A stretch of 5,994 nt of DNA from NCBI GenBank assembly GCA_949128015.1, contig CASBRC010000294.1:1-5994 (forward strand), read 5' to 3'. Each line of letters begins with the position of its first letter. The stretch's first letter is position 1. This document shows positions 1-5,055 of the stretch, in pieces. The notes under the pieces were generated by a model. It saw only the letters and a list, made by a program, of their open reading frames with translations. It did no database searches and had not been told where the DNA came from. The DNA comes from Synechococcales cyanobacterium PMM_0003 (GTDB taxonomy: Bacteria > Cyanobacteriota > Cyanobacteriia > Pseudanabaenales > Pseudanabaenaceae). The position numbers and the translations under genes were made by a program.

Positions 1-1248
1 TAATGTCTCAGACAACGATCTATATCTTACCCTAAAAATGGGAATGGAAAGTTCATGACTTTTACTTCTATCATAAACAATCAAAGCTATAGGAATATTC
101 TCTTCCCACACAGCAAAACATTCATATATTTCTGTTTTAGCCAAGATTTTTTTGAGCTTATCAGTAAAATTATCTTTGTCATCAAAGCAAAATAATTCTA
201 TAATAGTTGCATGATCTTCTAGAGAAACTTTTTTTTGTAAAAGCTTTGTGCCAGCTAGCGGAGCAGGCTGATATTCGGATGCTTTTCTAAGTTCATCTAA
301 TCTAACAATTAATTCGTTTGGACTAACGATAAAGAAGCCATATTTATCATTAATCGTTTTTGCAAATGAAAGCAGATTTATATTGGTTGTTACCAAAAAA
401 CTTGACTGCTCTGAAGCGATGATTTTTGCTAATTGACGGATTGTTATAGGTGAAATATCTTTAGCGTTATTATCTCTTAGTAAATTGACAATTTCTTTCT
501 GTATTGATTCAAAAATTTGAGATGAGCAAGTTAGTTTTAAGAAAGAACTATCTGCAAAGTCTCGAATCTTATCTCTTGTATTTTTATTTGGATGATGATT
601 TATTTCACTATTTACTTCATCGGTGATACAAAGTTCTAATTCATTTTGTACCCAGTCTGCTAAAAGACAATCAAGTTCACTTTCTGAAAGAGTCTGTGTG
701 AACGTAGAGTAGAGATCGAGAAAAATACAGGCATCTATCACTACATATAGTTTTTGAGCTTGACTACGGTCAAATCTTATAGAGAATAGATCTTGATGTC
801 CATGATTGTAAACCCATGTCGTTACTAAGTGACCTTGCTTATTTTTACCCTGTTTTTCATGCATGGGTGTGAATCCAAAGTTCTCCCACATAGAATCAAT
901 TCCATAATCTTGACGACATACAAGACGTATATCCAGAAACTCTCTAGTTGTTTGCTTTAAATGCTCAACTAATAGTTTTGCAATTCCTCTACCTCTAGCT
1001 TCATTCACCGTAGATAAGTGATGTATTCTAATGTACTTATGATACGGATTGGCATATAAAAGATAGCCTAAGAATTTTTTTTGCTCATCAACTGCTACAA
1101 GTATTTGCTTTCGTTTTGCATAATCATCAAACGCACCATTGGGAAAATGACCTAGAGTTTTTGCGTTTGTACGCCCTAACTTCTTAACTTCTTCTAAATA
1201 AGGAGAGTTAATGCTGATTTTCTCTATGTTTACTTCTAGGTTGGACAT
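1..1248 (-). CDS. GNAT acetyltransferase-PIN domain fusion protein, C-terminus beyond the window
   Basis: The reading frame starts at ATG 1248 on the minus strand and stays open for 416 codons to base 1, so the C-terminus lies outside. An in-frame stop at 1290-1288, with no other start codon after it, fixes the start; no Shine-Dalgarno sequence is visible. Residues about 10-150 look like a GNAT fold: a 'FLGYLLY' strand near 59-65 and an acetyl-CoA pyrophosphate-loop motif 'ARGRGIAKLL' at 84-93. Residues about 166-312 resemble a PIN nuclease: 'LYVVIDACIFLDLYS' at 167-181 with first-strand Asp172, 'ITDEVNSEI' at 208-216 with acidic residues including Glu215, and 'FLVTTNINLL' at 284-293, where the usual TxD motif reads T-N. 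The third acidic position is unclear, so nuclease activity is uncertain. Residues about 340-416 ('FAVWEENIPIALIVYD' at 378-393, then 'LSIPIFRVRYRSLSETL') look like the start of a second GNAT domain. Role unknown; a toxin, stress or defence enzyme is possible. The coding sequence is AT-rich and lacks HIP1 sites. Confidence 0.85.
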   Translation of the reverse strand, partial: MSNLEVNIEKISINSPYLEEVKKLGRTNAKTLGHFPNGAFDDYAKRKQILVAVDEQKKFLGYLLYANPYHKYIRIHHLSTVNEARGRGIAKLLVEHLKQTTREFLDIRLVCRQDYGIDSMWENFGFTPMHEKQGKNKQGHLVTTWVYNHGHQDLFSIRFDRSQAQKLYVVIDACIFLDLYSTFTQTLSESELDCLLADWVQNELELCITDEVNSEINHHPNKNTRDKIRDFADSSFLKLTCSSQIFESIQKEIVNLLRDNNAKDISPITIRQLAKIIASEQSSFLVTTNINLLSFAKTINDKYGFFIVSPNELIVRLDELRKASEYQPAPLAGTKLLQKKVSLEDHATIIELFCFDDKDNFTDKLKKILAKTEIYECFAVWEENIPIALIVYDRSKSHELSIPIFRVRYRSLSETL

Positions 1249-1284
1249 TTGTATTTTTTGGTAGGCGAAACTAAATTCTTCTTT

Positions 1285-1313
1285 ATTTTATCAGTTTATA
1301 AAAGGGATGTTAG
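1285..1313 (-). promoter_or_regulatory. Candidate promoter of the GNAT-PIN gene
   Basis: Read on the minus strand, CTAACA (1313-1308, 4 of 6 matches to the -35 consensus) is followed after 17 bases by TAAAAT (1290-1285, 5 of 6 matches to the -10 consensus). This would give a leader of roughly 30 bases before ATG 1248. An overlapping TATAAA at 1300-1295 is an alternative -10. Assignment is by eye only, in AT-rich DNA where chance matches are common. Confidence 0.35.
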
Positions 1314-1352
1314 TTTACGTATAACTAAATACAAATCTACTTTTGAAAAATG

Positions 1353-1370
1353 TGTGTTTATCAAAACACA
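1353..1370. repeat. Small inverted repeat in the divergent intergenic region
   Basis: TGTGTTT (1353-1359) and AAACACA (1364-1370) form a perfect 7-bp inverted repeat with a 4-base spacer. It lies about 105 bases upstream of the GNAT-PIN start and about 165 bases upstream of the repressor start. It could be an operator or a small stem-loop; no run of T follows, so it does not look like a terminator. Confidence 0.4.
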
Positions 1371-1459
1371 AGAATAATCATCATACAAAACTTAGCAAAG
1401 ATGCTTATCTTGTCTGTTTATTCAGAAGTTGTTCACTATTAAAATTAAGATCATAATAA

Positions 1460-1508
1460 TTGACGATGTACTGTCATCAAAGCTTTGATGGCAACAAAGA
1501 GCTATATT
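1460..1508 (+). promoter_or_regulatory. Candidate promoter region of the blaI-like/M56 operon
   Basis: TTGACG at 1460-1465 matches the -35 consensus at 5 of 6 positions. With an 18-base spacer the -10 would be TTTGAT (1484-1489), inside the palindrome at 1475-1490. A second possible -10, TATATT at 1503-1508, lies between the two inverted repeats but has no good -35 at the right distance. With either choice, a protein bound to the palindromes would block RNA polymerase, as expected for a self-repressed BlaI-type operon. Confidence 0.4.
1475..1490. promoter_or_regulatory. Perfect 16-bp palindrome, candidate operator 1
   Basis: CATCAAAGCTTTGATG is its own reverse complement. Symmetry resumes for two more pairs beyond one mismatch (TG at 1472-1473, CA at 1492-1493). 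It lies 45 bases before the repressor start and overlaps a candidate -10. BlaI/MecI/CopY proteins bind as dimers to inverted repeats in their own promoters, so self-binding is the simplest reading. The site does not carry the staphylococcal TACA/TGTA core. Confidence 0.55.
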
Positions 1509-1512
1509 AATA

Positions 1513-1530
1513 CTCAAAGTGCAGTTTGAG
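1513..1530. promoter_or_regulatory. Near-perfect 18-bp palindrome, candidate operator 2
   Basis: CTCAAAGTGCAGTTTGAG is symmetrical except for one pair (G1519 against G1524). It ends 5 bases before ATG 1536, so it also occupies the ribosome-binding region. It shares TCAAA and TTTGA half-sites with the palindrome at 1475-1490; the centres are 39 bases apart and the half-site spacing differs (2 bases against 6). It is read as a second operator for the repressor. Confidence 0.5.
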
Positions 1531-1535
1531 CCGTT

Positions 1536-1964
1536 ATGACCCCGTTACCGAAATATCGACCTAAACAGTTATCACTAGGGCGTTTAGAGTCAGAAATCCT
1601 GAATATTATTTGGGACAGCACTCGATTAGGTGCAACGGACATTCACGATCGCATTTTGACCGATCCCGATCGCGAATTAGCCTATGGCTCAGTAATGACG
1701 GTACTGCGCCGACTGGAGCAGAAGGGCTGGATTCATTGCGAAAAAGAGGGGCGGTCACTCTATTGGCAAGCGCGAATTTCTCGTGAAGAAGCGCAAGCAT
1801 TGGATGCATATCATCAACTTAATCGCTTTTTAGAAGTCGGTAATGCGGATATAGTTGCCGCATTTGCGAGCGATCTCGATCATGCCAGCATGGACAAAAT
1901 CGAAGCGATCGCAGCACGACTCAAAAATATTCGTCAATCGCGATCGCAATCACAGGAAGGTTAA
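1536..1964 (+). CDS. BlaI/MecI/CopY-family transcriptional repressor
   Basis: This is a 142-residue protein, the usual family size. The N-terminal winged helix covers about residues 12-82: 'LGRLESEILNIIWDS' (14-28) is the first helix, 'YGSVMTVLRRLEQKGWIHCEK' region (50-70) holds the recognition helix and the start of the wing, and 'GRSLYWQARISREEA' (72-86) completes the wing. The C-terminal helices (about 83-132) should form the dimer interface. Family members repress their own operon and target genes, and are cut by a partner M56 metallopeptidase on induction. The staphylococcal Asn-Phe cleavage pair is not obvious here. The start ATG has no Shine-Dalgarno but follows two palindromes. The M56 gene begins 4 bases after the stop, giving the classic repressor-antirepressor order. 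Target genes and signal cannot be inferred; nothing points specifically to beta-lactams or copper. Confidence 0.92.
   Translation: MTPLPKYRPKQLSLGRLESEILNIIWDSTRLGATDIHDRILTDPDRELAYGSVMTVLRRLEQKGWIHCEKEGRSLYWQARISREEAQALDAYHQLNRFLEVGNADIVAAFASDLDHASMDKIEAIAARLKNIRQSRSQSQEG
1954..1960 (+). promoter_or_regulatory. Ribosome-binding site that decides the M56 start
   Basis: AGGAAGG lies at the very end of the repressor gene, 8 bases before ATG 1969. It supports that ATG over in-frame upstream ATGs at 1855 and 1882 that would make the protein overlap the repressor. It is the clearest Shine-Dalgarno sequence in the window and suggests coupled translation of the two genes. Confidence 0.7.
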
Positions 1965-1968
1965 GCCC

Positions 1969-2874
1969 ATGCCCTTTTTATCTGTACATTTTGTGATGAT
2001 ATTTGGATCGCTTTTCCTTGCTTGGGGCTTACGTTACGGTTGGCAAAATAGTAGCGAGGCTGCTCAAGTAAGTTGGCAAAAGCGTTGGCAGAAAGCGCTA
2101 GTGTGTTTTGTATTGCCGCCACTATTAGTCGTGATGACCGCGATCGCCGTGTTATGCATGGGATCTGAAGGACAAATGATCGGTTTGCAAGCAGGACGAC
2201 TTAGCTATGCGATCGCAATCATATTTTTGATTTACAGCGTGATTCGTTCGGCTCAACTTGCCTTGAACGGTTGGCAATCTTTACAAAAACTGCAAGATCT
2301 CGTTATTGATCGTAAAGTTGATGTTAAAGACGATTTTCAGGCTGCTAGCTTGATAGATGAACCTGTCCGTCTGCTAGATATGCCGATGCTATTTGCCGCC
2401 CAAATTGGATTTTGGCGATCGCATCTTTTTGTCAGCCAAGGCTTGCTCGATACCCTTGATCCTGATCATCTGGAAGCAGTTTTATTGCATGAACGCGCCC
2501 ATACCCATTACCGTGATACGTTTTGGTTTTTCTGGCTCGGATGCCTGCGACAAGTGATGCCTTGGTTGCCAAATACACAAGCTTTATGGGAAGAGTTACT
2601 ACTATTACGAGAACTGCGTGCTGATCGCTGGGCGGCTCAGTATACAGATGGCTTGTTACTGGCGGAGTCATTATTGGCGATGGTCAGTAGTAATATGCAA
2701 CCGATCCCAACTTTTGCAGCAGCTTTTGGCGCAACGAATACTAGCGATCGCTTAGAAGAGCGGGTTAACTTTTTACTTGCTGAGCCAGAACCATTACCTC
2801 AATTTTCTTGGCGATCGCTATTTTGGATCGGCTTTTCGCTATTACCGCTTACGGTATTGCCATTGCATTATTAA
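1969..2874 (+). CDS. M56-family (BlaR1/MecR1-type) membrane metallopeptidase without a sensor domain
   Basis: This is a 301-residue membrane protein. Hydrophobic segments lie at about 5-20, 43-64, 79-93, 182-200 and 283-299. The zinc motif HExxH is 'HERAH' at 174-178 (His174, Glu175, His178), and 'ELRAD' at 215-219 supplies the likely third ligand Glu215, so the catalytic set is complete. In BlaR1 and MecR1 such a domain cleaves the BlaI/MecI repressor inside the cell after an extracellular penicillin-binding domain is acylated. Here the protein stops just after the last membrane segment, with no penicillin-binding domain, so the trigger must be different or come from a partner. I chose ATG 1969 because of the strong ribosome-binding site and because an upstream start would overlap the repressor by about 110 bases with a charged, non-membrane N-terminus. 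Substrate assignment to the adjacent repressor is inferred from family and position. Confidence 0.9.
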   Translation: MPFLSVHFVMIFGSLFLAWGLRYGWQNSSEAAQVSWQKRWQKALVCFVLPPLLVVMTAIAVLCMGSEGQMIGLQAGRLSYAIAIIFLIYSVIRSAQLALNGWQSLQKLQDLVIDRKVDVKDDFQAASLIDEPVRLLDMPMLFAAQIGFWRSHLFVSQGLLDTLDPDHLEAVLLHERAHTHYRDTFWFFWLGCLRQVMPWLPNTQALWEELLLLRELRADRWAAQYTDGLLLAESLLAMVSSNMQPIPTFAAAFGATNTSDRLEERVNFLLAEPEPLPQFSWRSLFWIGFSLLPLTVLPLHY

Positions 2875-2889
2875 ATCAAACATATTCCC

Positions 2890-2928
2890 AAAAATGGGAG
2901 GCGGTGCGAAGCACCGCCTCCCATTTTT
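2890..2928 (+). terminator. Perfect 18-bp hairpin terminator after the repressor/M56 operon
   Basis: The left arm 2890-2907 and right arm 2911-2928 are exactly complementary, with a GAA loop (2908-2910). The arms begin with five A and end with five T, so it can work as an intrinsic terminator in both directions; more T-rich sequence follows at 2931-2940. It begins 16 bases after the M56 stop. The core GGCGGTGC-GAA-GCACCGCC is related to the hairpin at 4140-4192. Confidence 0.85.
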
Positions 2929-2968
2929 AGATTTTCGTTTTGTCTTGAAGAAAGTAGCTCTATACTTT

Positions 2969-2997
2969 TTGTTTTTATTGGTATAAGTAATTAGATA
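2969..2997 (+). promoter_or_regulatory. Candidate promoter of the J-domain gene
   Basis: TTGTTT (2969-2974) and TATAAG (2992-2997, 5 of 6 matches to the -10 consensus) are 17 bases apart, 46 bases before ATG 3044 and after the upstream terminator. The -35 match is weak and the region is AT-rich, so this is tentative. Confidence 0.3.
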
Positions 2998-3043
2998 AAT
3001 CAGATCGCCATTATCATCTTAGTGATGAGCAAAGCGAGTAAAC

Positions 3044-4141
3044 ATGAATCAGCCAACGCCTCAGTTTATCCGCATCGATCGCGGTATTAGTCAGTTCAAT
3101 CATGACTACTATGCTGCACTGGGCTTGCCGATCATCAGCAGTCCTGTTTACATTCGCCATGTCTATGTGAGCATTGCGCGGATCTTGCACCCCGATGTGC
3201 ATGGATTTTCGACCGAAGAAAAGGAAATTGCCACGCAATATCTAGCGAAACTGGTTAATCCTGCTTATAACGTGCTGATGAAAGACGAAGAACGTAAAGC
3301 CTACCAAGGGATATTTAAGTTGCTTGCCAAGCGGTTAATGCAAAAATCGCGCAATGTACCCATTCATTCTGCGATCGCCTGTGAGTTGATGATGGCTCCC
3401 AATGATGGGCTTTACGAGCGATCAGTTTCTGCGATCGCGAAGTTGCAGTATCAATCGCTGAAAACTATTTTGGAATATACAGCGCAGATCAGTGAACTAA
3501 ATCTGGTTTATATTCTCTACAAAGAAGGTTATCAATACGGCGCAGACAATATGCCGCCAGTACTTGCACCGATGTCACCGACTAAAAGTCCAAAACCTCC
3601 TGCATCGAACTATTTCACACCTCCAAAAGCTAGTTATACAACTCCTCAATACCCCACTTATAAGCCTCCTATTAATCGGCAATCTGATCCTGATGAAACC
3701 GTATTTCAAACCAGAATTGAGGATCGTGATACTAGTGCGATCGGCGATCGTCTAAAAATTTGTGAGGTTTATATAAGTCAGGGCGACTGGAAATCTGCAC
3801 TCAAGGATTTGCGTGAAATTCTGCAACTGGACAAGAACAATAGTAAATGTCACGCCATGCTAGGTGTAGTTTACAAGAATATTAATCAACCGCAAATGGC
3901 AAAAGCTAGCCTTCAGCGATCGCTTCAGATTAATCCTCAAGAGTCATTAGCCCTAAAACATATTAAAGATCTCAGCAATCCCACACCTAGCAAAACCGCC
4001 ACTAAAAACGATATTAAAAGTGAGCCTAAAAACCCTACACCCACAAAAAAAACACCGATTCCCTCACCTCAAAAACGCGGCTGGCTATCCAATTTGCTCG
4101 GATGGGCTTCACCCAATGATCGCAATGACACACGTAAATAA
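3044..4141 (+). CDS. J-domain (DnaJ-like) co-chaperone with TPR repeats
   Basis: This is a 365-residue, apparently soluble protein with no signal peptide or membrane segment. Residues about 19-88 form a J domain: 'DYYAALGLP' at 21-29, the invariant HPD tripeptide at 49-51 that triggers DnaK ATP hydrolysis, and a following helix with 'AYNVLMKDEERKAY' (74-87). A helical region follows (about 90-165), then a proline-rich linker (170-216, many P, S, T and Y), then two TPR units at about 233-266 and 267-300 ('GDWKSALKDLREILQLDKNN' at 247-266; 'AKASLQRSLQINP' at 286-298). The tail (311-345) is rich in Lys, Pro and Thr. No Gly/Phe region or zinc finger is present, so it is a class C J protein, not housekeeping DnaJ. 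Presumably it recruits DnaK to a client or site chosen by the TPR part; the client is unknown. The Ftn2/ARC6 division protein also has a J-like start but is much longer. No strong Shine-Dalgarno sequence is seen. Confidence 0.88.
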   Translation: MNQPTPQFIRIDRGISQFNHDYYAALGLPIISSPVYIRHVYVSIARILHPDVHGFSTEEKEIATQYLAKLVNPAYNVLMKDEERKAYQGIFKLLAKRLMQKSRNVPIHSAIACELMMAPNDGLYERSVSAIAKLQYQSLKTILEYTAQISELNLVYILYKEGYQYGADNMPPVLAPMSPTKSPKPPASNYFTPPKASYTTPQYPTYKPPINRQSDPDETVFQTRIEDRDTSAIGDRLKICEVYISQGDWKSALKDLREILQLDKNNSKCHAMLGVVYKNINQPQMAKASLQRSLQINPQESLALKHIKDLSNPTPSKTATKNDIKSEPKNPTPTKKTPIPSPQKRGWLSNLLGWASPNDRNDTRK

Positions 4142-4192
4142 AACCCAGAAGAGAGAGACGGCGCTTCGCGCCGTCTCTCTCTTCTGGGTTTT
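4140..4192 (+). terminator. Perfect 25-bp hairpin terminator overlapping the J-domain gene stop codon
   Basis: The left arm 4140-4164 and right arm 4168-4192 are exactly complementary with a TTC loop (4165-4167). The left arm starts inside the TAA stop (4139-4141) and with four A; the right arm ends in four T. The left arm is mostly purine (an AGAGAGAG tract) and the right arm pyrimidine. It should terminate in both directions and separate the J-domain gene from ndhS. Such length and perfection exceed what termination needs, so it may also be a repeat element. Confidence 0.85.
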
Positions 4193-4280
4193 GATTTGTC
4201 TATAGTCGCCATACGCAGGAAGGCGATAAAGATATAGAATGAAATCTAGTTAAAACCATAGTAAAGAGTTTTGAGAGCAT
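4193..4280 (+). promoter_or_regulatory. Leader/promoter region of the ndhS operon
   Basis: This 88-base gap between the hairpin and ndhS should hold the operon promoter. TAGAAT at 4235-4240 resembles a -10 box (5 of 6 matches) but no -35 lies at the right distance; TATAGT at 4201-4206 is another -10-like match. A weak ribosome-binding sequence, GAGAG (4273-4277), precedes ATG 4281. The exact promoter cannot be fixed by eye. Confidence 0.3.
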
Positions 4281-4490
4281 ATGCAACCAATCATTTTTCC
4301 AGGTTCTGCGGTGCGGGTTGTTAATGAAGGCGATACCTATTACGGATTTCAAGGACAGGTACAACGGGTGACCGATGATCGTGTTGGCGTGATTTTTAGT
4401 GGTGGTAACTGGGAAAAGCTGGTGTCATTTCGGGCTACTGAATTAGAATTGATCGATACGACCGTTAGCGCTAAAGCAAAAAAGAAATAA
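4281..4490 (+). CDS. ndhS: NAD(P)H-quinone oxidoreductase subunit S (NdhS)
   Basis: This 69-residue protein matches the small cyanobacterial NdhS family in length and pattern. The SH3-like barrel runs over about residues 5-58, with 'FPGSAVRVVNEGDTYYGFQG' at 6-25, 'VQRVTDD' at 27-33, and the signature 'GGNWEKLVSFRATELEL' at 41-57. A Lys-rich tail ends it. NdhS sits on the cytoplasmic face of the thylakoid NDH-1 (photosynthetic complex I) and helps it accept electrons from reduced ferredoxin for cyclic electron flow and respiration; basic residues such as those near 49-51 in this fold are thought to help docking. It has no membrane segment, as expected. It is first in a three-gene operon, with the next gene 2 bases downstream. 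The identification rests on recognised family sequence; I cannot run an alignment here. Confidence 0.92.
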   Translation: MQPIIFPGSAVRVVNEGDTYYGFQGQVQRVTDDRVGVIFSGGNWEKLVSFRATELELIDTTVSAKAKKK

Positions 4491-4492
4491 TT

Positions 4493-5053
4493 GTGGCAAA
4501 TTTACCGACTCCAGATAAGTCAATAGGTAAATCTTCAGGCAAGCCATCTGGCAATTTTAGTCAGATGGGGCGTTCTGCTGTGAAATTTATCGTTCGCAGC
4601 ATGGTTTTGGGCGTAAGTGCGATCGCAGGTACGAGTATAGGCTTTGCGATCGCCTTTATGCGCCCAGATTTGGTCTGGCAACCCTCATTTAACTTTTTAA
4701 ATTACAAAAAGCAGCAATTTACGCTCTCTTCTGATGCTTTGTTTGATGTAGATAAGGCAAGTATTCGTCCAGAAAGTTTTCGTCTGTTAGATGAAGTTGC
4801 CGCGCAATTGCCATTAGCAACTGGTAAAAGAGTAAGGATTAATGGGCATATGGATTTTAGTAGCGCGGGAGATTCCTTAACTCTGTCCTATTTACGCGCC
4901 TCGGCAGTTAAGGACTATTTAGCAAGACTGCGTGGCGAACAAACATACTATTGGATGGTGGTTGGTTATGGTGCTAGTCGTCCTTTAGCTAGTAGTGTTG
5001 TTGACAGTAACGGTAAAAGTAACCGCCGCATCGAGATCTTTGTAGATGACTAG
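4493..5053 (+). CDS. Membrane-anchored OmpA-family C-terminal domain (peptidoglycan-binding) protein
   Basis: This 186-residue protein has a short polar, Ser/Gly/Lys-rich N-terminus (1-28), one membrane helix at about 33-56, and an OmpA-like domain at about 75-186. The domain shows 'DALFDVDKASIRPES' (81-95), 'INGHMD' (116-121) with Asp121, 'LSYLRASAVKDYL' (131-143) with Arg135, 'VVGYGASRP' (156-164) and 'NRRIEIF' (177-183). Asp121 and Arg135 match the pair that holds diaminopimelate of peptidoglycan in OmpA-C domains. So the protein is likely fixed in the inner membrane with its domain in the periplasm on the cell wall. It lacks a beta-barrel and a MotB-type plug, although a MotB-like anchor is the nearest functional parallel. 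The start is GTG 4493, 2 bases after the ndhS stop; ATG 4565 (Met25) is an alternative that keeps the helix. No clear Shine-Dalgarno sequence is seen, so translation may be coupled to ndhS. Confidence 0.88.
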   Translation: MANLPTPDKSIGKSSGKPSGNFSQMGRSAVKFIVRSMVLGVSAIAGTSIGFAIAFMRPDLVWQPSFNFLNYKKQQFTLSSDALFDVDKASIRPESFRLLDEVAAQLPLATGKRVRINGHMDFSSAGDSLTLSYLRASAVKDYLARLRGEQTYYWMVVGYGASRPLASSVVDSNGKSNRRIEIFVDD

Positions 5054-5055
5054 AC

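Noticed and set aside
1384..1440. Possible riboswitch or RNA gene in the 287-base intergenic region
   Set aside because: Apart from the listed repeats and a 5-bp AAGAT/ATCTT pairing, I see no conserved aptamer, tRNA-like fold or strong stem.
1606..1809. Minus-strand open frame of 67 codons
   Set aside because: It lies entirely inside the well-supported repressor gene on the other strand and shows no recognisable domain.
1855..1968. Upstream extension of the M56 protein by 38 residues
   Set aside because: It would overlap the repressor gene by about 110 bases in another frame and adds a charged, non-membrane segment; a strong AGGAAGG precedes ATG 1969 instead.
2432..2671. Minus-strand open frame of 79 codons
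   Set aside because: It is antisense to the catalytic part of the M56 gene and has no independent start signals or known domain.
2777..2986. Plus-strand open frame of 69 codons across the M56 gene end
   Set aside because: It overlaps the M56 3' end in another frame and reads through the terminator hairpin, so it is not a plausible gene.
3014..3238. Minus-strand open frame of 74 codons
   Set aside because: It is antisense to the start and HPD region of the J-domain gene and has no domain of its own.
3564..3755. Plus-strand open frame of 63 codons
   Set aside because: It is an alternative frame of the proline-rich linker of the J-domain gene, where biased composition leaves other frames open.
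4020..4205. Plus-strand open frame of 61 codons
   Set aside because: It covers the low-complexity tail of the J-domain gene and runs through the 25-bp hairpin; no family resemblance.
4206..4226. Short inverted repeat TCGCC/GGCGA upstream of ndhS
   Set aside because: Only five pairs with an 11-base loop and no further symmetry; expected by chance.
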